The notes under the pieces are model-generated. The model saw nothing but the letters and a program-made list of their open reading frames with translations, searched no databases and was not told the origin of the DNA. From positions 1-64,000 of the forward strand of contig CAJUPL010000003.1 of the NCBI GenBank assembly GCA_910588435.1: 64,000 bases of DNA, written 5' to 3'. This stretch comes from an uncultured Eggerthellaceae bacterium (GTDB lineage Bacteria > Actinomycetota > Coriobacteriia > Coriobacteriales > Eggerthellaceae). Positions 35,951 through 43,749 of this stretch are shown piece by piece. The stretch's first letter is position 1, and every line of letters starts with the position of its first letter. Position numbers and translations under genes: made by a program.

Positions 35951-36766
35951 GTGCAGACAGAGGCGATGAATCGTTGCCGCAAGTTCGCGAAGGCGCATCC
36001 TGCGGCAACTGCTTGCATATCCATCTTCTGCTTCTGGGTGTTCGCGGCGTGCCCGTTCGGTATGGGCGAGGCCGAGAAGACGCTGGCCACAGCGTGCGCG
36101 TGCGCTGTGGCTTGGGCTGCTATCCGCTTGTTCGGCACGTGGCCGAAAGACCATTGGGACGGTTCTTCTGGTACTGCAGACCGACGGCCTGCAGTACCAG
36201 AAGAACCGTCCCAATGGTCTTTCAGGCGGTCTTTTCCATGGGTGCGGTTCGTGGCTGTGCTCGCGTCTTCAGCCGTCATCGGATGCGCGCTCTTCTCCGT
36301 CACCCACCTGGGTGCGCTTGAGCATGTCACGCCGAACGGGCTTGAGGACGTTCGCTATCTTGCGTACTGGGTGCTGACGGGCTTCGGCGAGGAGGCGCTC
36401 TTCTGCGGGATCTGCCTGCCTTGCTTGCTGCGTGCGCAGCCGCCGCGCAAGGCGGTGGCCATCTGCGCGCTCCTGTTCGCGCTTGCTCACGTGAACCTGA
36501 CGTTCAGCCTGCTTGCGAACGCGGCCCGCATGATCCAGGCGTGGCTGTTCGGCGTCCTCATGTGCGTCATCGGGTTGCGCACGGGCAAGCTCTGGATCCC
36601 TTGCGCAGCGCACGCCGCATACGATGCGGTCTTCTTCGCAGGTGCGTTCGCAAGATGCGCGCTGTTGCCTGCCTACCCAATAGCCGGCCCTGACCTCGCG
36701 CTGGTGAGCCTCATCTCTGCCATCCCCCTTCTTTTCATTCTGCCGTTCTTGCGAACGGCGGAATGA
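35951..36766 (+). CDS. CPBP (CAAX-like) intramembrane protease with in-frame palindromic insertion
   Basis: The 271-residue frame starts at GTG 35951, or more likely ATG 35966 (MNRCRKFAK). Several membrane helices surround the CPBP motifs: GFGEEALFCG (family EExxxR, but here Cys replaces Arg), FALAH, and HAAYD. The family includes CAAX-type proteases and bacteriocin self-immunity proteins. Residues about 66-91 (KDHWDGSSGT onward) are encoded by a perfect 35-bp inverted repeat at 36145-36223. The last codons (LRTAE) come from the hairpin of module D. The Arg to Cys change and the insertion raise the question whether the enzyme is active. Confidence 0.75.
   Translation: MQTEAMNRCRKFAKAHPAATACISIFCFWVFAACPFGMGEAEKTLATACACAVAWAAIRLFGTWPKDHWDGSSGTADRRPAVPEEPSQWSFRRSFPWVRFVAVLASSAVIGCALFSVTHLGALEHVTPNGLEDVRYLAYWVLTGFGEEALFCGICLPCLLRAQPPRKAVAICALLFALAHVNLTFSLLANAARMIQAWLFGVLMCVIGLRTGKLWIPCAAHAAYDAVFFAGAFARCALLPAYPIAGPDLALVSLISAIPLLFILPFLRTAE
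36145..36223. repeat. Perfect 35-bp inverted repeat inside the CPBP gene
   Basis: The arms 36145-36179 and 36189-36223 are exact reverse complements around a 9-base spacer. Each arm contains GGGACGGTTC or its complement and ends in CTGCAG. It keeps the host reading frame open. It looks like a small palindromic element inserted in a coding sequence. Confidence 0.9.
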
Positions 36767-37345
36767 ATTGACGCTGCGAAGCCACGGATGAATCTCATCT
36801 TGCCGCTCCAAGCGCTTCTTCTTCGTTGGTCAAAGCCAACTCAGGCGCGCTTTCACGGCAATCTGAGGCTCCCCGTGGCTTCTCGCTTTCTTTGGTGCGT
36901 CTGAGGCTCTTTCAATCCCTCTTGCTGCTCTGCCCAACCTGCTGCGCCTTCTTGGCTCATGCCCCCAATCCGGTGTCGCGGGTGCAAGCACCCGCTCCTT
37001 TTATAGCGGCCTTTAACATCCCGCATTCGCTTTCACGCTCATGCGGAATGTAGCGGCCTTGGTGGCCTTCGGCCACCTATACAGCACCAGCCCCCAATTG
37101 TGGGCATCTCACCCCCCCTCATGTGGGCGCTTCCATTGGAAGCGCAGCATTGCGCCAGCAATGCGTAATTTGCCCGACAGGGCAAGAACACCCGAAGGCA
37201 AGCAACTGGTCAGGCAATCTTGCCTGGCGCAGATCAACAATCCGGGTGTTTCGGGCTGCCGCCCTCATTTCGCTGTGCTAGCGCACAGCTGCGTTCGCAA
37301 TGCGAACGCCCACTCTTAGGGGAGACCCACTCTTGAGAGAAGGGG
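36738..37345 (+). repeat. Mosaic palindromic repeat locus R6 (D, B1, B2, B3)
   Basis: A divergent module D (36738-36965) begins inside the last codons of the CPBP gene with CCGTTC/GAACGG. B1 (about 36975-36995), B2 (37004-37060) and B3 (37122-37313) follow. P1 is GCTTCC/GGAAGC here, and P3 is TTGCCC/GGGCAA. Short G-rich direct repeats (CCCACTCTTGAG-like) close the locus. Confidence 0.85.
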
Positions 37346-37364
37346 GGCACTCACAAGGATGACC

Positions 37365-37433
37365 TAATTATGACCTCTCAGGTCAATGACAATTCCCCGT
37401 GCTTAATGTCATTGACCTTTTTAGTCATATATA
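37365..37433. repeat. Module A near-palindrome, copy 5
   Basis: The left end is TAATTATGACC and the right end GTCATATATA. The core is reversed (ATTCCCCGTGCTTAA) relative to copies 1 and 6, which have the same ends. It lies 90 bp before the PH-domain gene. Confidence 0.85.
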
Positions 37434-37523
37434 GAGCACAGCTTCCCTCCCTCAAAAGAGCGCCGCGGCATCAGTGGGCTATCATGTAGCGGCACATTAC
37501 CGCTGAACCTGAGGAGATGCCCT

Positions 37524-38012
37524 ATGCGTGACTTCCCCACGCAAGCTTTGAACCCGAAGATCAAGTCAGTCTGGCGCTTGAGCGATCTTGTCTGGATCCT
37601 CATCGTCTTCTTCGCCTGCGCCATCCCATTCGCGCTGATCGCTACGGATGACGACAGCTCATGGGCGCTGGGCGTCCTGGTCATAGAGGTGATTCTCTTC
37701 GTCATATTGCTGGTCCTCTTCCTGGTGATCCTGCCGCCCATCCGCTACGCGCGCTTCCGCTACGAGGTGTCAGACGACTTCCTGGAGATAGCTCAGGGGA
37801 TCATCTGGCGCAAGCGCTACATGGTGCCGTTCATCCGCGTGCAGAACACCGACACCCGGCAAGGGCCCATCCTGCGCGCGTTCGGCCTGGCAAGCGTGAC
37901 CATCTCAACGGCGGCGGGCTCTCTGGCCATCCCAGGCCTGGACGCGGCTGAGGCCGATACGCTGCGCGATCGCGCGGCAGAGCTTGCTCGCCTGGCAAGG
38001 GAGGACGTGTAG
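37524..38012 (+). CDS. PH-domain membrane protein, YdbS-like
   Basis: The 162-residue protein has two membrane segments (about 23-42 and 47-72) followed by a bacterial PH (bPH_2/DUF304) domain. In that domain the stretch RYEVSDDFLEIAQGIIWRKRYMVPFIRVQNTDTRQGPILRAFGLASV shows the conserved pattern, including RVQN and the FGL turn. It starts at ATG 37524 after GAGGAG. It overlaps the YdbT-like gene by one base (TAGTG). In Bacillus the ydbS-ydbT pair belongs to an envelope-stress regulon and helps resist a bacteriocin; the same role here is inference. Confidence 0.85.
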   Translation: MRDFPTQALNPKIKSVWRLSDLVWILIVFFACAIPFALIATDDDSSWALGVLVIEVILFVILLVLFLVILPPIRYARFRYEVSDDFLEIAQGIIWRKRYMVPFIRVQNTDTRQGPILRAFGLASVTISTAAGSLAIPGLDAAEADTLRDRAAELARLAREDV

Positions 38013-39823
38013 TGAAGCAGCACGTTCATCACAGCTACATCTGGCTAGGCGCGCTGCGCTCGTTCGGCGCGCTTCTGATCGCGCTGGTGATCTGCGGGAT
38101 GTCGGGGATCGTCTCCGTCATCGGATTGCTGGCCGAGAGCCCCGCAACCGGAGCGTTCGTCATGTCATTCGGCGTCTTGATCGTGCTGGTATTCGTGGCG
38201 TTCCTCTACGGGATCATCGTGGCCGTGCACGCGGTCAGCTACAAATACCTATGGTACGAAGTGGGCCCCGAGGAATTCAGCCTGTACTCGGGCATGATCT
38301 GGAAGAAGCGCACGCACGTGCCTTACCAGCGCATCCAGTCCGTGGACCAGAAGGCGTCGCTTCTGCAGCGCGCGTTCGGCGTGTGCAACATCTCCATCGA
38401 CACCGCCGGCGGCGCGGCCAACAAGGCCATCCTCGTGCCGTACCTGGCGCGCGCCCAGGCAGACGCGCTCCGCCAAGAGCTCTACGCCCGCAAGCAGTAC
38501 GCCATCTCTGGCGCCGCACAGGTTGCGAACGCCGCTCCCGCACCTTCTCCGACCGGTGTTGCAGCCGCTCCTGTTGCCGGAACTCCCGCCACTGGCGCTG
38601 CCGCCGCTCAGAGCGCCCCGGCTGGCAACGTGCTGGACGCGGGGGATGCGCTCTGGAAGGAGGTCGGCGGCGTGTTCGCAGGCGCACCTGTTGAGATGGA
38701 GCCGGTGTCCTTCGAATACGGCCTCACCAACAAGGAGCTGGTGCTTGCCGGCATCTCTGGCAATGCGGGCTTCGCCGTGGCGTTCCTGGTGGTGCTGGTT
38801 GCTGTGGTGCAGATCCTAGGCGGCCTGTTCGACATCGTCCCTGAATCCGGAGACGCCATCGCTGACGCCATGGTCACCGGCGCCGCAGCATTCGGACTGC
38901 CGCAGCTGATAGGCCTGATCATCGGCGTCTTCTTGGTGATCACCATCATCGTTTGGGCGTTCTCCATCCTGAACTCCACCATCTCGTTCGGCGGCTTCCA
39001 CGCGCGCCGCCGCGGCGACCGCATAGAGGTTGAGCGCGGGCTTCTGCAGCATCAATCGCAGAACATCAGCATCGAGCGCGTGCAATCCGTCATCGTTCGC
39101 CAGACGTGGATCCGCAAGGTCATCGGCTATGCTGAGCTCTCCCTTGGCAAGGTTGACGCGGCTGAGGCCGACGGCTCCAACGCGCAAAGCGGCAACAGCT
39201 CCATGAAGCGCGCGGGCGAGATAGTGATCCACCCGTTCTGCAAGATGTCCAGAGTGGACGAGCTGGTGTCCGGGTTGGTGCCAGAGTTCGCGAACGGTCC
39301 TGAGGATGCCATCCCTCTGGCGAACAAGGCGCTCAGGCGCGGCATCTTGAGGCGCTCCGTTTGGCAAGGAGGCGGATTCTGGCTTGCTGTCTTCACGGTG
39401 ATCTGCCAGTGCTTGGTCATGTTCGCGGTGGATTCTGACCCTGACATCAGCCTGATGGATGCGGAGCTCATCCGCTTCTGGGTGAACTGCGTGGCCATGG
39501 TGCTGTACGTGCTGGCTGGCATCACGTTCGTGTTGGATGTCATCGGGGCGGTGATGTGGTACAGGGAGTCTTCGTTCGGTGTGAGCCGGAACCTGATGAC
39601 CATCGTGAACGGCGGGCTTTCCCGAACGCGGCAGACGTTTCCCAGGTCCAAGATCCAGTTCGGGTATCTGAGGTCCAATCCGCTTCAGAGGGTTGCTGGC
39701 ACTTGCACCATCTGCGCCGTCACGGCGGCCGGCGTTGGGTCCACGGCCATCACCCTGATAGACGTGCAAGATCCAGCCGGCATCCAGTGGCTAGAATGGC
39801 TGAAACCCAGATCCCATAGCTAA
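38012..39823 (+). CDS. Multi-PH-domain membrane protein, YdbT-like
   Basis: The 603-residue protein starts at GTG 38012, overlapping the previous stop, with AAGGGAGG upstream. It has three bPH_2 units after pairs of membrane helices: FSLYSGMIWKKRTHVPYQRIQ, IEVERGLLQHQSQNISIERVQ, and LMTIVNGGLSRTRQTFPRSKI. An alanine/proline-rich linker (about 170-210) lies between the first and second units and is longer than I would expect. It probably forms an envelope complex with the YdbS-like partner. Confidence 0.87.
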   Translation: MKQHVHHSYIWLGALRSFGALLIALVICGMSGIVSVIGLLAESPATGAFVMSFGVLIVLVFVAFLYGIIVAVHAVSYKYLWYEVGPEEFSLYSGMIWKKRTHVPYQRIQSVDQKASLLQRAFGVCNISIDTAGGAANKAILVPYLARAQADALRQELYARKQYAISGAAQVANAAPAPSPTGVAAAPVAGTPATGAAAAQSAPAGNVLDAGDALWKEVGGVFAGAPVEMEPVSFEYGLTNKELVLAGISGNAGFAVAFLVVLVAVVQILGGLFDIVPESGDAIADAMVTGAAAFGLPQLIGLIIGVFLVITIIVWAFSILNSTISFGGFHARRRGDRIEVERGLLQHQSQNISIERVQSVIVRQTWIRKVIGYAELSLGKVDAAEADGSNAQSGNSSMKRAGEIVIHPFCKMSRVDELVSGLVPEFANGPEDAIPLANKALRRGILRRSVWQGGGFWLAVFTVICQCLVMFAVDSDPDISLMDAELIRFWVNCVAMVLYVLAGITFVLDVIGAVMWYRESSFGVSRNLMTIVNGGLSRTRQTFPRSKIQFGYLRSNPLQRVAGTCTICAVTAAGVGSTAITLIDVQDPAGIQWLEWLKPRSHS

Positions 39824-39835
39824 CCCTACTCTATT

Positions 39836-40490
39836 CCGCCGTTCTTGACGAACGGCGGATTGAATTGACGCTGCGGCTCCGAATGGCACCTGACCTTGCC
39901 ATTTTCTTCGGGCTCGGCGTTGGCCAAAGCCAACTTGGCCCTCAGACATGGCAATCTCAGGCACCCTTCGAACCCTCGCTGTCTTTGGTGGACCTGGATC
40001 TTTTTCAATCCCCATTGTCACCTTGTTCAACCTGCTGCACCTTCATTGCTCATGCCCCCAATCCGGTGTCGCGGGCACGTTGTGCCCGCTCTTTTTATAA
40101 CGGCCTTTAACAGCCATGTTCGCTTGACGCTCACATGCCTGTAGCGGCCTTGAAAGGACCTGTGGGCGTCTCCATTGGAGACGCAGCATTGCCCCCCCCT
40201 CATGTGGGCGCTTGCACCGCAAGCGCAGCATTGCGCTAGCAATGCGTAACGCAGGCGATAGCCTGCGAACACCCGGATGCCAGCAACTGGTCAGGCCACC
40301 TAGCCTGGCGCAGGCCAGCTATCCGGGTATTTCGGGTTATCACCCTCATTACGCTGTGCTAGCGCACAGCTGCGTCGGCAATGCCGACGCCCACTCTTGA
40401 GAAGGGGGCACCTACAAGATATGTGCCATCCACTCTTGAGAGGGAGGGCGCCCACAGGAAAGAAGCCGCCCACATAGAGGGGGCACTTAC
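39836..40490 (+). repeat. Mosaic palindromic repeat locus R7 (D, B1, B2, B3)
   Basis: Module D starts 13 bp after the YdbT stop with CCGCCGTTC/GAACGGCGG and runs to about 40060; it is nearly identical to 2820-3050 over most of its length. B1 (GCGGGCAC/GTGCCCGC), B2 (40099-40152, arms ACAGCCATGT/ACATGCCTGT imperfect), an isolated P1 hairpin (TCTCC/GGAGA) and B3 (40161-40393) follow. Confidence 0.85.
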
Positions 40491-40500
40491 AGGGATGATC

Positions 40501-40569
40501 TAATTATGACCTCTGAGGTCAATGACATTGCGCACGGGGAAATGTCATTGACCATTTTGGTCATATATA
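40501..40569. repeat. Module A near-palindrome, copy 6
   Basis: The ends are TAATTATGACC and GGTCATATATA, with the forward core GCGCACGGGGAAA. It lies 115 bp upstream of the DUF4190 gene. A TAGAAT box follows at 40628-40633. Confidence 0.85.
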
Positions 40570-40683
40570 GAGCTACCTGGGTGATTGATAAATCTTCCTC
40601 GTGTATCTATCAGCGGGAACATCATCATTTAGAATGAGAGCAGCAGCAAAGAGGGCTGCATATGACACAACCCAGGAGGAATC

Positions 40684-41880
40684 ATGAGCGAAAACGAGAA
40701 CCCTGCCCAGCAGGCTCCGCAATCTGGCTCAGAGCAACCTGCGCAGACCACTCAGCCTGCAGCTCAGCCGGAGACCCAGCCGGCAGCGCAGCCAGCAGCT
40801 GAGCAGCCTACGCAGGCTGATGCTTACCAGCAGCAGTACGCCAGTGCTGAGGCGGCCTCTGCACAGGATGCAACCCAGGCCACCCAGCCCGTGGCAGCCG
40901 CTGAGGCCGCACCCCAGTCGGCAGCCACCCAGCCCATGCCGAATGCAGCTCCGGCAGCTCCAGCGGCAACGGCACCAATGCCCACAGGTGTCCCGGTTGC
41001 TCCCGCGCCGGGCGCAGCTCCGCAGGCAACGCCGCCGTCTCCAACTGCGGCCCTCGTTTGCGGCATCCTGGCCATCGTCTTCTGCTTCATCCCCATTGTG
41101 GGCATCATCCTTGGCATCGTGGCCATCGTGAAAGCTGGCCAGTACTTCAAGCAAGGCGGGCAGGAAGGCTCCGGCAAGGCAGGCAAGATCTGCGGCATCA
41201 TCGGCATCGTGCTGTCAGTGCTCATGATGGTCTGGACTGCGTTCGCCACATTCGCAGCCCTGACCGCGCTGGACAAGTATGACTCCATCAATGACTACGA
41301 GGTTGGCAGGACTGCCTCCTCCCAAAGCTCTTCCAGCTATCAGAATGTGACCACTGATGAGGAAGACGCCGTCTTTGCTGTGTGCGACGCCCGCCTTGAT
41401 CAGCTGAAGAACAAGGATCCTGAGGCCGTGGCGCAGGTTGCGCTGGTCATGCAGACCACCTTCGATGAGGCCATGGAGGACGAGGATCTGGACATGTCGC
41501 TGGCAACCATGGGCATCGATCCAACGGCGCTTGCCACTGCCATGCTGGACGGGTTCGACTACGAGCACTATTACGTTGACGTTGACGTGACCGGCGGCGA
41601 GGCTGAGGCGGCCTATGACGTCACGGTCAAGAGCCTCTATGACGTTGCGTCTGACTTCTATGACCGCGTCAATGACTACATTGACTCCGCGGACCCCTCA
41701 AGCCTGACGGAGGAGGACGCCTACATCCAGATGGGCGCGCTCCTCATGGAGGCCGTGAATGCGGCGCCGGTTGATGACACCTCGCTGGTTGACCTTGACC
41801 TCATCGGCTCCGGCACTGACTGGTCGCTTGATGAGGAGAGCTGGCTGGATGAGCTGGACTATCTGTTCGCGTTCAACTGA
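40684..41880 (+). CDS. DUF4190-domain membrane protein with disordered N-terminus
   Basis: The 398-residue protein follows AGGAGGA. Residues 1-118 are low-complexity Gln/Ala/Pro/Thr. Two membrane helices (about 121-145 and 164-190) form a DUF4190-like hairpin (ALVCGILAIVFCFIPIVGIILGI, then GKICGIIGIVLSVLMM). The C-terminal 200 residues are acidic and helical, probably exposed outside the membrane. The function is unknown. The gene stands alone between module A copy 6 and a strong terminator. Confidence 0.8.
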   Translation: MSENENPAQQAPQSGSEQPAQTTQPAAQPETQPAAQPAAEQPTQADAYQQQYASAEAASAQDATQATQPVAAAEAAPQSAATQPMPNAAPAAPAATAPMPTGVPVAPAPGAAPQATPPSPTAALVCGILAIVFCFIPIVGIILGIVAIVKAGQYFKQGGQEGSGKAGKICGIIGIVLSVLMMVWTAFATFAALTALDKYDSINDYEVGRTASSQSSSSYQNVTTDEEDAVFAVCDARLDQLKNKDPEAVAQVALVMQTTFDEAMEDEDLDMSLATMGIDPTALATAMLDGFDYEHYYVDVDVTGGEAEAAYDVTVKSLYDVASDFYDRVNDYIDSADPSSLTEEDAYIQMGALLMEAVNAAPVDDTSLVDLDLIGSGTDWSLDEESWLDELDYLFAFN

Positions 41881-41905
41881 TCCGATCAGACATATCATCA
41901 TCGCG

Positions 41906-41940
41906 AAGATGGCCGGGGATTCCCGGCCATCTTGCTATCT
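41906..41940. terminator. Bidirectional intrinsic terminator
   Basis: AAGATGGCCGGG (41906-41917) and CCCGGCCATCTT (41922-41933) form a 12-bp stem with a 4-base loop, between convergent genes. The stop of glutaminase lies just beside it, at 41935. Confidence 0.85.
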
Positions 41941-42879
41941 TGAGAAGATGTTCAGCTTGAGCCCTTCCATGATGTGCTTGAGGGCTGCTTGGGCCTTCAC
42001 GGAGTTGCCCGCGTCGTCAAGCGGCGGGGAGAACGCGCAGATCCCGAACTGCCCTGGCATGACGCCGATGACGGCGCCGCCAACGCCTGTCTTTGCCGGA
42101 AGCCCCGTTGTGTAGAGCCAGTCACCTGAGTGCTGGTAGAAGCCCACGGTTGCCATGAGCGAGGTCACCTTCGGAGCAAGCTCAGGCGCGAACACCTGCT
42201 TGCCGGTCTTCGGATTCGTGCCGTCTGCGCAGATGGTTGCGGCCATGATGGCCAGCTGATCTGCGGTGACGCCCATGGAGCATTGGCGTGTGTACAGGTC
42301 AAGGGACATCTCAGGGTCATCGTAGATGCGGCCGTACTGCTTGAGCAGCCACGCAATGGAGCGGTTCTGGAAGTTGGTGGATGACTCTGACTGGTAGAGC
42401 TCATCTATCAGCTCAGGTTCGCTCCCCATGAGATCGGTCATGTTCGAGACGATGGCCTTCCACTTCTGATCCGCGCTGCCCTTGGGCTCCACCAGCGAGC
42501 ACGCCGTGACCGCGCCCGCGTTCACGAGGGGAGTGGAGGGGTGGTCGTTCTCAAGGAGGATGGCGAACACGGAGTTGAACGGCAGGCCGGTGGCGTCCGC
42601 GCCGATCTTCTCAAGGAGCGCATCCGCGCCAAGCTGCCGCATCACCAAGATTGCCGTTGGCACCTTTGACACGGATTCGATCCCAAGCTTGTAGTTGGTG
42701 TCTCCAACTGAGATCATGCGGCCGTCCGGCATGCAAGCGCTGATGCCGAACAGGCTTGAGTCCACGTTCGCCAGATACGGGATGTAGTGCGCGTTCTGGC
42801 CGCCGGTGAGCCCCTTGCACGCGTCGTATGCGGCATGCACGGCGGCTTTCAGCTCTTCGTATGTGAGCGTATCCTTCAA
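41935..42879 (-). CDS. glsA: Glutaminase
   Basis: The 314-residue protein belongs to the serine-dependent beta-lactamase-fold glutaminases. The catalytic motif appears as ESVSKV (SxxK), followed by LENDHPSTPLVNAGAV and, late in the chain, GLPAKTGVGGAVIGVMPG. It hydrolyses glutamine to glutamate and ammonia. It starts at TTG 42879: AAAGGAGG lies six bases upstream and no ATG is suitably placed. It is divergent from the response regulator gene. Confidence 0.94.
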   Translation of the reverse strand: MKDTLTYEELKAAVHAAYDACKGLTGGQNAHYIPYLANVDSSLFGISACMPDGRMISVGDTNYKLGIESVSKVPTAILVMRQLGADALLEKIGADATGLPFNSVFAILLENDHPSTPLVNAGAVTACSLVEPKGSADQKWKAIVSNMTDLMGSEPELIDELYQSESSTNFQNRSIAWLLKQYGRIYDDPEMSLDLYTRQCSMGVTADQLAIMAATICADGTNPKTGKQVFAPELAPKVTSLMATVGFYQHSGDWLYTTGLPAKTGVGGAVIGVMPGQFGICAFSPPLDDAGNSVKAQAALKHIMEGLKLNIFSR

Positions 42880-42989
42880 AGGATGCCTCCTTTGATATGT
42901 CAGGTTGGATGATGCGAATGCATCCGATGCTATGACGGCGCGGCCGCCCTGTGAAGGGTCAAGGCCCGAACGTTTTCAAAGCGTCAGGG

Positions 42990-43044
42990 TGTCAGGGGTC
43001 GGGTGAACTGACACACGTGGTGTCAGGGGTCGGGTGATCTGACG
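42990..43044. promoter_or_regulatory. Two tandem module E copies upstream of the response regulator
   Basis: Copies at 42990-43013 and 43021-43044 share GTCAGGGGTCGGGTGA, with TGTCA at one end and TGACA or TGACG at the other. The second lies four bases before the TATAAT box at 43048-43053. A third copy is at the purA promoter. Confidence 0.5.
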
Positions 43045-43047
43045 CAA

Positions 43048-43053
43048 TATAAT
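43048..43053 (+). promoter_or_regulatory. -10 box of the two-component operon
   Basis: TATAAT lies 24 bases before the response regulator start. No good -35 is present; module E occupies that position, which fits activator-dependent transcription. Confidence 0.45.
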
Positions 43054-43076
43054 GTGCGCAAAGGCAAGGAGGTCAA

Positions 43077-43748
43077 ATGAAGGTCCTGGTTGCAGAGGAT
43101 GATGCTGCCATAGTGGAGGCGCTCTCAGCGCTGCTGGAGTCCGAGGGCATGCAGGTCCGCGCGGAGGCAACCCAGGAAGCGGCCTGCGCGGCGCTTGAAG
43201 CGGGCCAGTATGACATCGCGCTTTTGGACATCTCCCTGAAGGGCGGCAGCGGGTTCGCGGTCTGCGCCGCCGCGCGCCAGATGGCGCCGCAGATGCCGGT
43301 GATCTTCCTGACCGCGTCCGACGACGAGTACTCCACAGTGGCCGGGCTGGACATGGGCGCCGTTGACTACATCACGAAGCCCTTCCGCCCACGCGAGCTG
43401 ATCTCACGCATAAGGGCTGCTGTTCGCCGGAATGATCCTTCGCAAAGCAAGCTTTCCGTGGGGGACGTCCAGCTTGACGCGAACTCTGGCGCCGTCACGA
43501 AGAGCGGCCGCCAGCTGTCTCTGTCCGCTTTGGAGTACAGGCTGCTCCTCTACTTCTTCCAGCATGAGGGCAAGCTGGTCACGCGCGAGATGCTGCGCGA
43601 CGCCGTCTGGGAGAGCGCGGGCGAGTACGTCTCTGACGGCGCGCTCAACGTGTACGTGAAGCGCCTTCGCGAGAAGATAGAGACCGATCCCGCCAACCCG
43701 CAGATCATAGTGACCGCGCGCGGGCTGGGGTACAAGGTGGGCGCTTAG
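43077..43748 (+). CDS. OmpR/PhoB-type response regulator
   Basis: The 223-residue protein has a receiver domain with the acidic pair after VLVAED, the phospho-acceptor Asp in YDIALLDISLKGGSG, and the Lys in YITKPFRP. A winged-helix DNA-binding domain follows (LSALEYRLLLYFFQHEGKLVTRE to VYVKRLREKIETDP). The start follows AAGGAGG. The kinase gene begins one base after its stop. The tandem module E copies in front of it may be its own binding sites, implying autoregulation. Confidence 0.94.
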   Translation: MKVLVAEDDAAIVEALSALLESEGMQVRAEATQEAACAALEAGQYDIALLDISLKGGSGFAVCAAARQMAPQMPVIFLTASDDEYSTVAGLDMGAVDYITKPFRPRELISRIRAAVRRNDPSQSKLSVGDVQLDANSGAVTKSGRQLSLSALEYRLLLYFFQHEGKLVTREMLRDAVWESAGEYVSDGALNVYVKRLREKIETDPANPQIIVTARGLGYKVGA

Positions 43749-43749
43749 C

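Noticed and set aside
39826..40008. A 60-residue minus-strand frame in module D that matches one at 2782-3006
   Set aside because: The identity is explained by repeat copies; the other D copies break the frame.
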